Below, piece by piece: positions 1 through 7,113 of a DNA stretch of 7,113 nucleotides. Origin of the DNA: Desulfobacteraceae bacterium (GTDB lineage: Bacteria; Desulfobacterota; Desulfobacteria; Desulfobacterales; Desulfobacteraceae); contig JAAEMC010000222.1 in assembly GCA_024225895.1 (NCBI GenBank), positions 1 to 7,113 of the forward strand, in the 5' to 3' direction. A program made the position numbers and the translations under genes. Numbering within the stretch: the first letter of the stretch is position 1; every line of letters starts with the position of its first letter. Below the pieces are notes generated by a model that did no database searches, had not been told where the DNA came from, and saw only the letters and a list, made by a program, of their open reading frames with translations.

Positions 1-2
1 AG

Positions 3-458
3 AAAACGATTCCTCACTGGGACGGCATCGCTAATTTGACCGGCAAACAACTTGTTTTTGGCCGTGGATCAAATCATCTTGATATATTAATAAAAAACCA
101 TGGTGACCTTTTAAAGAATGAACTTGATAATGCCTATGGTAATCCAACTTATTTAGGTGCCTTGCAAATGCTCAGTCTGGACCGTGTGGATATATTTGTA
201 GTAAGCAATGAGTTGTTGCGGACAGCCATTTCGCAATACGGGATAAAGTATAAAAAAAAACTATTTGAAACACAATTCCTAAATCGGACAAAATACTATC
301 CACTATTTCAAAATAATGAAAAAGGAAAGCAGTTGGCACAAATTTTTGATGAGGGCATGCAAAAGTTATACGACAGCGGTGAACTCCAGCAATTATTTAA
401 GAATTCAATGAATTCTACCATATTTAATATTGATGCCATTTTGACTAAAGCAGAATAA
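3..458 (+). CDS. Periplasmic solute-binding protein, family 3-like (C-terminal part, 5' truncated)
   Basis: The reading frame is open from the left edge to the TAA at 456-458, so about 151 C-terminal residues are present and the signal peptide and first lobe lie outside the window. An in-frame TTG at 36 is internal and is not a convincing start. The visible part looks like the second half of a bacterial extracellular solute-binding protein of the amino-acid-binding type (SBP_bac_3). A hinge-like strand LTGKQLVFGRGS is followed by a helix, then LQMLSLDRVDIFVVS, which matches the family's usual 'leu-xx-gly-arg-val-asp' turn. The end is the typical closing helix pair (KGKQLAQIFDEGMQKLYDSG then LQQLF). 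Such proteins bind small solutes in the periplasm, either for an ABC importer or as sensory partners of kinases. No transporter genes follow. The next gene, about 50 bp downstream, is a membrane sensor kinase, so a sensory role is plausible (inference). The ligand cannot be told. Confidence 0.75.
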   Translation, partial: KTIPHWDGIANLTGKQLVFGRGSNHLDILIKNHGDLLKNELDNAYGNPTYLGALQMLSLDRVDIFVVSNELLRTAISQYGIKYKKKLFETQFLNRTKYYPLFQNNEKGKQLAQIFDEGMQKLYDSGELQQLFKNSMNSTIFNIDAILTKAE

Positions 459-478
459 ACAACAAGCTATCAGGTTGT
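459..478 (+). other. Short inverted repeat between the binding protein and kinase 1
   Basis: ACAAC (459-463) and GTTGT (474-478) could pair as a 5-bp stem with a 10-nt loop, directly after the binding-protein stop codon. No run of T follows, so it does not look like an intrinsic terminator and read-through into kinase 1 is expected. A stem this short may be chance. Confidence 0.2.
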
Positions 479-494
479 AATGAAACATGTAATC

Positions 495-500
495 AAGGAG
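495..500 (+). promoter_or_regulatory. Ribosome binding site AAGGAG that points to an ATT start
   Basis: AAGGAG is a near-perfect Shine-Dalgarno sequence. It lies 7 nt before ATT at 508 but 43 nt before the first conventional start, ATG at 544, which has no purine-rich site of its own. The kinase 1 frame is closed by TAA at 490-492, and between there and 544 it contains no ATG, GTG or TTG. This site is the main reason for placing the start of kinase 1 at 508. Confidence 0.55.
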
Positions 501-507
501 ATCGGAA

Positions 508-3099
508 ATTAACTCAAATTATTATAAAGTTCAAATCTTTGTTATGATGCTGGTCAGTTTTTGTACCTTTATCTTTATTTATAGTCAGTACAAAACACAT
601 TTGGTTCAGCAAAAATTGGACGAGCATGCAGCAGTAGTCGAAGAGGACCTGTGGGGTATTGTTCCCAACGGCCCTGTAGAGTACCTGACACTCGCATCAA
701 AACGCGACCGTTATACTAAGGTAACTATAACAGATTCCTTAGGAGAGGTATTTATCTCCATTAAAGGACCGGACATGGATGGTGTAAATGGCTTGCTGGT
801 TGCCATGGGTTTTATTTATCAAAAAAATATGACTTCAGACATCGTACACAAAGGTCAAGTTATCGGGAAGCTGACTGCAGACTATCACAACATGAATGTC
901 TATGTTTATTTTTATTCTTTATTGGTTTGCATTCTTTCTTATATCGTTCTGGTTTTGTTTTATAAAATCGTTTTGGGCAAACAGCAACTTGAAGACCGGA
1001 TCAGAGAACGAACCGCTGATTTGGAAGAAGAAATAAAAGAACGAAAACGGGCCTCAGAAGCCCTGTTAGAGAGTGAAAATCGTTATAGGTTAATCGCCGA
1101 AAATGTTGCTGATGTAATCTGGACAATGGATATGGATTTTAAATTTACCTTTATTAGTCCTTCAATTTATCACCAGAGAGGATATACAGTTGAAGAAGCA
1201 ATGAAGCATTCACCAGAAGAGTTTGTCCTGCCTGAATCGCTTGAAAAGATGACGGCTTTATTTGCCCAGACATTAACCCTTATTGAATCCGGGGATAAAC
1301 AAGGCTTTAACCCGATTGAATTTGAAGTGCAACAATATTGTAAAGACGGCTCTGTCATCTGGATAAATAACAATGCAAGGATTTTGCATGACCCAGACAA
1401 CCAACCGATTAGCATACTCGGGATCACTCATGATATCACTAAGCGCAAACTAGTTGAGGAAGAATTGAATTTGTCGAATAAGCGATATCAGAATCTTTTT
1501 CAAAATTCACCTGTTCCCCTATGGGAAGAGGATTTCACTGATCTGTTTTTATACCTTGATGAACTTCGCACAAAAAATGTACAGGATTTTCGCAAATATA
1601 TTGATAACAATCCTTCTTTTTTAGAAAAGTGCAGTCAAAAAATAAAAATACTGGATGTCAACCAAGAGGTATTAAAACTGCTGGATGCAGGAACCAAAGA
1701 AGATCTTTTAGGAAATTTGAGCAAAATTTTTACCAAAATATCATATAAAACATTTAAAGAAGAGATCATTGCCATTTCAAAAGGATTTCTCGAATTTGAA
1801 TTAGAGGATGAGATAAAATCGTTATCCGGTGATAAAAGATCTGTTTTTTTTAAAATGACAATAGATAAAGAACATTCTGACTCATATAGAGCCCTGATTG
1901 CAACAATCGACATTACCAAACGCAAACAACTTGAAACACAACTCCAGCAAGCTCAAAAAATGGAATCAATCGGCACTCTTGCAGGCGGTATAGCCCATGA
2001 TTTCAATAATATTCTTTTTCCAATTCTAGGTCATTCAGAAATGCTGATAGAGGATGTTCCTGAAGACAGCCCGTTAATAAATGGACTTAATCAGATCTAT
2101 TCAGGTGCCATAAGAGCAAGTGAATTGGTAAAACAGATTCTTACTTTCTCACGCCAGCAGAGCGGTGAATTGAAAATAATGAAGATACAGCCTATTCTTA
2201 TAGAAGCATTAAAACTCATCAGATCCTTAATTCCCACAACAATTGAAATTAAACAAAATATCAATCCTGAATGCGGTATTATCAAAGCAGATCCAACGCA
2301 GATTCATCAGATTGTAATGAATCTTGCCACAAATGGATTTCATGCTATGGAAGAAACCGGCGGAGTGCTGAAAGTAACCCTCAAAGAAATGGAATTTAAA
2401 GAAATCGATTTAATTAAACCGGAAATGCTGCCGGGAGTTTATGCTTGTCTAACAGTGGCGGATACAGGCAAAGGAATGAATAAAGAGTTAACACAGAAAA
2501 TCTTTGATCCGTTTTTTACAACCAAGGAAACAGGCAAAGGCACAGGAATGGGATTGTCAGTTGTTCATGGTATTGTAAAGAATATGAACGGGATTATCAA
2601 TGTGTACAGCGAACTTGGAAAAGGAACTGAATTCAATGTATATCTACCTATAGCAAAGACTGAGAAAGGACGGCAGGTTACCAGTGCAGATGCATCCATT
2701 AAAGGCGGTACTGAACATATTCTTCTTATTGATGATGAAAAAGCCATAATTGTAATGGAACAAAATATGTTGGAGCGTTTGGGATACCAGGTAACTTCAC
2801 GTACAAGCAGTATTGAAGCCCTGGAGGTTTTCCGTACTAATCCAAATAAATTTGACATGGTAATAACCGATATGGCGATGCCGAATATATCAGGGGATAT
2901 ACTTGCGGCCCAATTGACTAAGATACGCCCTGGTATTCCCGTGTTGCTTTGCACAGGGTTCAGTGAAACCATGTCTGAAGAAAAAGCTGCATTTATAGGC
3001 ATTAAAGGGTTTTTATTGAAACCAATTGTAATGCAAGATCTTTCAAAAAAGATACGTGAAGTACTCGAGAATAACAAGGCGAAAGCCATAAGCCAATAG
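508..3099 (+). CDS. Membrane hybrid sensor histidine kinase 1 (PAS-PAS-HisKA-HATPase-REC)
   Basis: An inner-membrane sensor that autophosphorylates on histidine and passes the phosphate to its own receiver. Numbering is from ATT508 (863 residues); starting at ATG544 removes 12 residues and cuts into the first membrane helix. Order: helix 1 at about 8-25; periplasmic segment of about 105 residues that I cannot assign to a family; helix 2 at about 131-154; coiled coil; PAS 1 at about 189-312, ending [13 protein letters not shown] 2 at about 325-474, ending TIDITKRK; HisKA with H497 in GGIAHDFNN; HATPase with N605/N609, D652 in [14 protein letters not shown] and [11 protein letters not shown]; receiver at about 736-858 with acidic pair D742/D743, phospho-acceptor D788, T816 and K838. 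All catalytic residues are present. The N-box reads [10 protein letters not shown], with Gly where Ala is usual. The gene follows a solute-binding protein by about 50 bp with no terminator between, so the two are probably co-transcribed. The signal sensed is unknown. Confidence 0.9.
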   Translation: MNSNYYKVQIFVMMLVSFCTFIFIYSQYKTHLVQQKLDEHAAVVEEDLWGIVPNGPVEYLTLASKRDRYTKVTITDSLGEVFISIKGPDMDGVNGLLVAMGFIYQKNMTSDIVHKGQVIGKLTADYHNMNVYVYFYSLLVCILSYIVLVLFYKIVLGKQQLEDRIRERTADLEEEIKERKRASEALLESENRYRLIAENVADVIWTMDMDFKFTFISPSIYHQRGYTVEEAMKHSPEEFVLPESLEKMTALFAQTLTLIESGDKQGFNPIEFEVQQYCKDGSVIWINNNARILHDPDNQPISILGITHDITKRKLVEEELNLSNKRYQNLFQNSPVPLWEEDFTDLFLYLDELRTKNVQDFRKYIDNNPSFLEKCSQKIKILDVNQEVLKLLDAGTKEDLLGNLSKIFTKISYKTFKEEIIAISKGFLEFELEDEIKSLSGDKRSVFFKMTIDKEHSDSYRALIATIDITKRKQLETQLQQAQKMESIGTLAGGIAHDFNNILFPILGHSEMLIEDVPEDSPLINGLNQIYSGAIRASELVKQILTFSRQQSGELKIMKIQPILIEALKLIRSLIPTTIEIKQNINPECGIIKADPTQIHQIVMNLATNGFHAMEETGGVLKVTLKEMEFKEIDLIKPEMLPGVYACLTVADTGKGMNKELTQKIFDPFFTTKETGKGTGMGLSVVHGIVKNMNGIINVYSELGKGTEFNVYLPIAKTEKGRQVTSADASIKGGTEHILLIDDEKAIIVMEQNMLERLGYQVTSRTSSIEALEVFRTNPNKFDMVITDMAMPNISGDILAAQLTKIRPGIPVLLCTGFSETMSEEKAAFIGIKGFLLKPIVMQDLSKKIREVLENNKAKAISQ
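1939..2658 (+). repeat. Kinase core of kinase 1, copy A of an internal gene duplication
   Basis: This stretch, from just before the H-box to the end of the ATPase domain, aligns codon for codon with 6308-7027 at a constant offset of 4,369 nt and without a gap over 240 codons. A hand count gives about 165 identical residues. DNA identity is also locally high, for example around the G2 box (near 2539-2580 against 6908-6949). It is a diverged paralogous repeat, not a recent exact copy. Confidence 0.85.
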
Positions 3100-3138
3100 T
3101 TCAATATTATGCATTTGGTAAGAATATGATTTTGTTAT

Positions 3139-3174
3139 CTGGCATTCAAGTATATGAATTAAAACAATTGCCAG
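3139..3174 (+). other. Inverted repeat CTGGCA/TGCCAG after kinase 1
   Basis: CTGGCA (3139-3144) and TGCCAG (3169-3174) form a 6-bp inverted repeat with a 24-nt AT-rich interior. A smaller competing pairing, ATTCA (3144-3148) with TGAAT (3155-3159), lies inside. There is no T tract after it, so it is a poor intrinsic terminator. It could be an operator-like element or chance. Confidence 0.25.
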
Positions 3175-3252
3175 GAGACATTCTTTCAGATTGACCCTCA
3201 TTGTGTACAAGGAAATTTGGCGCTTCATCTTAATGTAAAATATTTTTGAAAA

Positions 3253-3270
3253 AGTGGTTTTAGTGGTTTT
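3253..3270 (+). repeat. Exact tandem repeat of the 9-mer AGTGGTTTT
   Basis: AGTGGTTTT occurs twice back to back (3253-3261 and 3262-3270), 35 bp before the kinase 2 start codon and just downstream of the TAAAAT hexamer. Possible explanations are a regulator site in the leader or simple replication slippage. The repeat is certain; its role is unknown. Confidence 0.8.
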
Positions 3271-3305
3271 CGTGCAGGGTGATTGTATAAAAGAGGATAC
3301 TTTCA

Positions 3306-5111
3306 ATGACGAAAAAAAGCAAAATTGGATATTCCCTGTTAGACCATCAAAGGCATGGAGCACTAAAGTATGTGGTCGCCTCGGTTATAATTCTTGCGGC
3401 TGCAAGCCTGCGGGTATGGCCATTGGGAGCCCTGGAATTGCGTATTCCCTGGGTTACATTCTATCCGGGTGTGATGGCTACAGCACTCTACGGTGGGTTT
3501 TCCACAGGCCTTGCAGCGACAACTCTCACGGTTCTTGTGGTATTGTTCTGGTCACCCACCGGCATGCCCTTTATTGATGATCCGGGTGATTGGCTGGGTA
3601 TGGCCGTTTTTTCCGTGAATGGCACGTTAATTTCACTTATGAGCGGAGCAATGCATCGTGCCAGGGATCAGGCAACAAAAGCAAAGGAGCAGGCCGAAGG
3701 GGCCAATCAGGCAAAGAGTGTTTTTTTGGCCAACATGAGCCATGAGCTTCGTACACCACTCAATGCGATTCTTGGATTCACAAATTTGATGATTAAAGCA
3801 CCTGATACCACCAATGAGCAATTAAAAGACTTGAGCATCATTTCCAACAGTGGTCAAAATTTGTTGAATCTTATAAATAACGTGCTGGATATCTCAAAGA
3901 TTGAAGCGGGCCACATGGTCAGAGAAGATGCTGATGTCAGTTTAATGCAGCTTTTGTTTGAAATAGAATCATTAATGTCTGTTAAGGTTTTAGAAAAAGG
4001 ACTGAGGTTCAAATTTGCACAGTCACCCGATCTTCCCCTGGATATTACAGTTGATGCGACCAAGTTACGTCAAGTATTGATCAATCTGATTGCAAACGCT
4101 GTCAAATACACTGAAAAAGGTGGAATATCCCTAAAAGTAAAAGTAATTGAACAAGACCCGCCACATTTGATGCGGCTTTATTTCGAGGTGAAGGATTCAG
4201 GTATAGGTATTAAAAAGGAAGACCAAGAGATTATTTTCACTTCTTTTGAGCAAATCGGGGACCAGCCGGCTATGGAAGCAGGAACAGGTCTTGGACTTTC
4301 CATTTGTAAGCAATTTGTTGATCTCATGGACGGCTCCATCGGTGTTACAAGCGAACCGGGCAAAGGATCTGTATTTTATTTTGAGATTCCGGTTAACATA
4401 TGTACCCAATTAGAAAATGTTCAGACTGAGCTGTCGCATGAACGAGTAACAGGTCTGGCCAACGGGCAAAAACAATATCGTATTCTTATAGTTGAAGATA
4501 AATTCGAGAATCGCCTGCTCCTGACCAAATTGCTTGAACCGCTTGGTTTTGAGGTGCGCGAAGCAATCAACGGGCAGGAGGCAGTAAAACAATATGAACA
4601 ATGGCATCCTCATCTGATCTGGATGGATATCCGCATGCCGGTGATGAATGGCCTGGAGGCAACGCGTAAAATCAGGGGAAGTAAGGATGGACCCGACGTT
4701 AAAATAGTTGCCCTCACAGCCCATGCACTGGAAGAGGAGCGTCTTGAAATTCTGGAGGCTGGTTGCGATGATTTCATTCGCAAACCTTATCGGGATACAG
4801 AAATTTTTGATGCTCTCACAAAACATCTGGGGACACATTTTTTATACGCAAACAAAAAAGAAGGCCCAGCCACAGCTGCCGGGAAAATTGGTTTGAACCA
4901 GGAACACTTGAAAATGATTCCATTGGATTTGATCGAGAATTTGCAGGAAGCCACGGAATTGTTACATGATAAACGCTGTCTCAAAGCAGCCGGGATGATT
5001 AGTGATCATAACCATGAGTTAGGTGAATGTTTGCGCCATATGGTGGAAAATTTAGAGTATAAGGAAATTCTTACGGCTTTAGATAATTTGACACTAAAAG
5101 GATCAAAATGA
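3306..5111 (+). CDS. Membrane hybrid sensor histidine kinase 2 (DUF4118-like-HisKA-HATPase-REC)
   Basis: A 601-residue inner-membrane kinase without a PAS domain. The frame is closed by TAA at 3288-3290 and ATG3306 is the first usable codon, with GAGG 9 nt upstream, so the start is firm. Residues about 21-116 hold four short hydrophobic segments; the pattern [20 protein letters not shown] resembles the DUF4118 (KdpD-type) membrane domain. A short coiled coil (about 118-136) leads to HisKA with H146 in [10 protein letters not shown]. The ATPase domain has N264 in [12 protein letters not shown]297 in DSGIGI and [10 protein letters not shown]. The receiver (about 392-508) has E397/D398, phospho-acceptor D441 in [11 protein letters not shown]471 and K493. 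This is BarA/ArcB-like core chemistry, unlike the NtrB-like cores of kinases 1 and 3. The last 90 or so residues are helical and lack an HPt-type HxxKG motif. Base composition is richer in GC (sampled lines 45-53%) than kinase 1 (sampled lines 27-32%). It overlaps the next kinase by ATGA, implying coupled translation and a shared pathway. Confidence 0.92.
   Translation: MTKKSKIGYSLLDHQRHGALKYVVASVIILAAASLRVWPLGALELRIPWVTFYPGVMATALYGGFSTGLAATTLTVLVVLFWSPTGMPFIDDPGDWLGMAVFSVNGTLISLMSGAMHRARDQATKAKEQAEGANQAKSVFLANMSHELRTPLNAILGFTNLMIKAPDTTNEQLKDLSIISNSGQNLLNLINNVLDISKIEAGHMVREDADVSLMQLLFEIESLMSVKVLEKGLRFKFAQSPDLPLDITVDATKLRQVLINLIANAVKYTEKGGISLKVKVIEQDPPHLMRLYFEVKDSGIGIKKEDQEIIFTSFEQIGDQPAMEAGTGLGLSICKQFVDLMDGSIGVTSEPGKGSVFYFEIPVNICTQLENVQTELSHERVTGLANGQKQYRILIVEDKFENRLLLTKLLEPLGFEVREAINGQEAVKQYEQWHPHLIWMDIRMPVMNGLEATRKIRGSKDGPDVKIVALTAHALEEERLEILEAGCDDFIRKPYRDTEIFDALTKHLGTHFLYANKKEGPATAAGKIGLNQEHLKMIPLDLIENLQEATELLHDKRCLKAAGMISDHNHELGECLRHMVENLEYKEILTALDNLTLKGSK
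5097..5111 (+). promoter_or_regulatory. Ribosome binding site and ATGA overlap joining kinases 2 and 3
   Basis: AAAGGA (5097-5102) inside the end of kinase 2 sits 5 nt before ATG5108. The start codon shares bases with the kinase 2 stop (TGA 5109-5111). This arrangement supports translational coupling, giving matched amounts of the two proteins. Confidence 0.75.
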
Positions 5112-7113
5112 ACAATACTAAAACAAAACGACTCAATCATGGTGATATTCTTGTAATCGAGGATAGTAGATCTGATCTCAAGTTATTGGTCGAAATCCTG
5201 AAAAAAGCCGACTACCAGGTGCGACCCGCAGCCGATGGTGAGTTGGCGTTTCGCAGTATTCAAGCAAAAATACCCGATCTGATCCTGCTGGATATCCATT
5301 TACCTGATATGAATGGAATTGATGTGTGCCGCCGCATAAAGGCCAATCCTGAAACAGCAGATATCCCGGTTATATTCATAAGTGCAGACAATGAGACCGA
5401 CTTGAAAGTAAAAGCACTTAAGGCGGGCGGAATCGATTATGTCACTAAACCTTTTATGCCCGTAGAAATTATAACAAGAATTAATAACCATCTTGGAATG
5501 TCTCGGCTACAGCGAAAACTTGCGGCTCAATCTAAACAACTGATGGCTGAAATCCAAGAGCGTAAACAAATAGAAAATGCACTTAAAAAGAGCGAAGAAA
5601 AATTTATTAAGCTGTTCCGAACCAACCCTGTAACCATTACAATCACCAGAATTAAAGATGGATTATATCTTGATGTTAATGATGCTTTCACAAAAACATT
5701 TGGTTGGACAAGAGAGGAAGTCATAGGTCGGACATCACTTGAAATTGGTTTATGGGATAGTAGTCAAAGTCGTCAAGAGCTTGTGGAATTGATTTTAAAA
5801 AACAAGTCTTTACAAGATCATGAGATGATTGCTTTGACAAAAGAGGGTAAACCTTTAAATATTTCACTTTCATTGGATCAAATTGAGATAGACAAAGAAA
5901 TGTGCTTTATCTCAACAGCGATCAATATAAGCGAGCGTAAGCAAGCTGAGACAGCTTTGCAGGAAAGTGAAGAAAAATACCGTTCAATGATGGAATCTAT
6001 TGAGGAATCGGCATATATTTGTTCATCAGACTTACATATCAAATACATGAACCCGGCCATGATTAAAAGAACAGGTTATGATGCTACCGGCGAAATTTGC
6101 CATAAGGTGATGTATGGACTTGATGAAAAATGTTCATGGTGTGTTTTTAACAAAATTTCAAAGGGTGAATCTATTAATTATGAACTTGTAAACCCCATAG
6201 ATGATAGAACTTACAATGTTTCTAATTCGCCTATATTTCATACAGATGGTTCAGTTTCAAAATTATCTGTTTTCCATGACCTGACAGACTTCAAGGAAAT
6301 GGAAGCTCAACTTCACCAATCTCAAAAAATGGAATCCATCGGTACACTTGCAGGAGGGACAGCCCATGATATTAATAATATTCTTTTTCCAATCGTGGGC
6401 CATACGGAAATGCTGATGGAGGATACTCCGAAAGACAGCCCATTTCAAGACAGCCTGCAGGAAATTTTTACTGCTTCATTAAGAGCAAAAAACCTGGTGA
6501 AACAGATCCTGACATTTTCACGGCAAAAAAATATTGACTTAAAATTGATTAAAATAGAGCCTATCATCAAAGAAGCCTTAAAACTCATTAGATCTACAAT
6601 CCCTACCACCATTAATATCAAACAATATATTAAAAATGATTGTGGGATAATAAAAGCTGATCCAATTCAAATTCATCAGATTATAATGAATCTTTCAACT
6701 AATGCATCTCAAGCCATGGAAGAAGCAGGCGGGGATTTGAAAGTCAGGTTGGAAAAAGTTAAATTAAGTGAATCAGACATTACAATTTCCGGTATGGAAC
6801 CCGGAGTTTATAATTTGTTAACTGTATCAGACACAGGAAAGGGAATGAATAAAAAATTAGTTGAAAAAATCTTTGATCCTTTTTTTACAACTAAAGTAAA
6901 AGGCAAGGGCACAGGAATGGGATTGTCCGTTGTTCATGGTATTGTAAAAAACATGAAGGGATTTATCAAAGTATATAGTAAACCGGGTAAAGGCACTAAA
7001 TTTAATGTTTATCTGCCTGTAGTTAAAAGTCTTTCTGGAACACAAAAGATTCACCAAATGAAAAAACCTATCCAGGGTGGGGTTGAACAAGTTCTTCTTG
7101 TGGATGATGAAAA
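5108..7113 (+). CDS. Soluble double-receiver hybrid kinase 3 (REC-PAS-PAS-HisKA-HATPase-REC), 3' truncated
   Basis: The frame is open to the right edge, giving 668 full codons. Order: an N-terminal receiver (about 13-130) with E18/D19, phospho-acceptor D62 in [12 protein letters not shown]92 and K114 in YVTKPF; a coiled linker; PAS 1 (about 163-282, ending [10 protein letters not shown]); PAS 2 (about 286-400), which carries C331, C342 and C345; HisKA with H420 in GGTAHDINN; an ATPase domain with N528/N532, D575 in [14 protein letters not shown] and [11 protein letters not shown]; then LLVDDE at the edge, the opening of a second receiver with D666/D667. No membrane helix is visible, so it should be cytoplasmic. 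A kinase with a receiver in front commonly takes phosphate from an upstream kinase; overlapped kinase 2 is the obvious candidate donor (inference). The kinase core is a paralogue of the kinase 1 core. The H-box departs from the GGIAHDFNN of kinase 1 at two positions (T for I, I for F), but His and the NN pair are kept. The first-receiver section is richer in GC than the PAS region after it. Confidence 0.9.
   Translation, partial: MNNTKTKRLNHGDILVIEDSRSDLKLLVEILKKADYQVRPAADGELAFRSIQAKIPDLILLDIHLPDMNGIDVCRRIKANPETADIPVIFISADNETDLKVKALKAGGIDYVTKPFMPVEIITRINNHLGMSRLQRKLAAQSKQLMAEIQERKQIENALKKSEEKFIKLFRTNPVTITITRIKDGLYLDVNDAFTKTFGWTREEVIGRTSLEIGLWDSSQSRQELVELILKNKSLQDHEMIALTKEGKPLNISLSLDQIEIDKEMCFISTAINISERKQAETALQESEEKYRSMMESIEESAYICSSDLHIKYMNPAMIKRTGYDATGEICHKVMYGLDEKCSWCVFNKISKGESINYELVNPIDDRTYNVSNSPIFHTDGSVSKLSVFHDLTDFKEMEAQLHQSQKMESIGTLAGGTAHDINNILFPIVGHTEMLMEDTPKDSPFQDSLQEIFTASLRAKNLVKQILTFSRQKNIDLKLIKIEPIIKEALKLIRSTIPTTINIKQYIKNDCGIIKADPIQIHQIIMNLSTNASQAMEEAGGDLKVRLEKVKLSESDITISGMEPGVYNLLTVSDTGKGMNKKLVEKIFDPFFTTKVKGKGTGMGLSVVHGIVKNMKGFIKVYSKPGKGTKFNVYLPVVKSLSGTQKIHQMKKPIQGGVEQVLLVDDE
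6308..7027 (+). repeat. Kinase core of kinase 3, copy B of an internal gene duplication
   Basis: Partner of 1939-2658, gap-free over 240 codons with about 69% identical residues by hand alignment. Differences cluster in the second HisKA helix and in the segment before the G1 box, while H, N, G1, F and G2 motifs are retained. The similarity resumes at the second receiver (LLVDDE against LLIDDE) with a one-codon shift, so the duplicated unit probably includes the receiver beyond the window. Confidence 0.85.

Larger units (their letters stand above)
3100..3305 (+). other. Intergenic region between kinases 1 and 2, with weak promoter elements
   Basis: This 206-bp AT-rich gap contains no supported gene. 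A TAAAAT hexamer at 3236-3241 differs from the sigma-70 -10 consensus at one position, but no good -35 box lies 16-18 nt before it. A TTGACC at 3191-3196 resembles a -35 box but has no matching -10 at the right distance. An exact tandem repeat lies at 3253-3270. The kinase 2 ribosome binding site (GAGG, 3293-3296, 9 nt before the ATG) is at the end. The length allows a separate promoter for kinases 2 and 3, but I cannot identify one firmly. Confidence 0.4.

Noticed and set aside
401..415. Two GAATTC palindromes 3 bp apart
   Set aside because: They lie inside the binding-protein coding frame and are explained by codons for ordinary residues (KNSMNS); restriction-type palindromes alone mean nothing here.
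2565..3104. A 179-codon open frame on the minus strand under the end of kinase 1
   Set aside because: It is fully antisense to the well-supported receiver and ATPase motifs of kinase 1, has no ribosome binding site that I can see, and its translation has no recognisable motif.
3139..3174. Possible intrinsic terminator after kinase 1
   Set aside because: The 6-bp arms are 24 nt apart and no T tract follows, so termination is not supported; kept only as an inverted repeat.
3191..3218. Sigma-70 promoter starting with TTGACC
   Set aside because: The hexamer 16-18 nt downstream (AAATTT or neighbours) matches the -10 consensus poorly.
3254..3577. A 107-codon + frame overlapping the start of kinase 2
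   Set aside because: It runs through the kinase 2 membrane domain in another frame, begins inside the tandem repeat and has no domain-like content; kinase 2 is clearly the real frame.
4410..4838. A 142-codon open frame on the minus strand under the kinase 2 receiver
   Set aside because: It mirrors the conserved receiver coding sequence and shows no protein-like domain pattern.
1..7113. CRISPR arrays, tRNA or rRNA genes, insertion sequences or attachment sites
   Set aside because: No regularly spaced repeats, RNA gene signatures, transposase motifs or terminal inverted repeats were seen; nearly all of the window is coding.

Overview
The window is 7,113 bases of a bacterial signal-transduction cluster, read entirely on the + strand. 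It holds the end of a solute-binding protein followed by three hybrid sensor histidine kinases. The style of the kinases (PAS-PAS-HisKA-HATPase-REC, with a [17 protein letters not shown]-box) and the AT-rich coding sequence suggest a Gram-negative, signalling-rich bacterium. Sulfate-reducing Desulfobacterota (Desulfobacteraceae-like) are my best guess. This is inferred from protein style only; there is no rRNA or other phylogenetic marker here.

Layout: (1) Bases 3-458 hold the C-terminal half of a family-3-type periplasmic solute-binding protein, cut by the left edge. (2) Bases 508 (or 544)-3099 hold hybrid kinase 1, with two membrane helices around a periplasmic segment, two PAS domains, a kinase core and a receiver. 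Its start is unusual: the good ribosome binding site points to an ATT codon. (3) Bases 3100-3305 are a non-coding gap with an exact tandem 9-bp repeat. (4) Bases 3306-5111 hold hybrid kinase 2, with a DUF4118/KdpD-like four-helix membrane domain, a kinase core, a receiver and a helical tail. (5) Bases 5108-7113 hold hybrid kinase 3, which overlaps kinase 2 by ATGA and has the order REC-PAS-PAS-HisKA-HATPase-(REC). It is cut by the right edge just as its second receiver begins.

How they may work together (inference): the binding protein and the periplasmic part of kinase 1 would sense an extracellular or periplasmic ligand. Kinase 2 senses at the membrane. Kinase 3 has no membrane helix and carries an N-terminal receiver, so it is well placed to receive phosphate from a membrane kinase. 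No output domain (DNA-binding, GGDEF, HD-GYP) and no recognisable HPt domain is visible, so the end of the relay lies outside the window or elsewhere in the genome.

The most notable structure is evolutionary. Kinases 1 and 3 carry near-duplicate catalytic cores (1939-2658 and 6308-7027, 240 codons aligned without a gap, about 69% identical residues by hand count). Between them lies kinase 2 plus the first receiver of kinase 3, a stretch with visibly higher GC. This looks like a mosaic in which a kinase-receiver pair became joined to a copy of the kinase 1 core. I found no RNA gene, mobile element, CRISPR array or convincing terminator.
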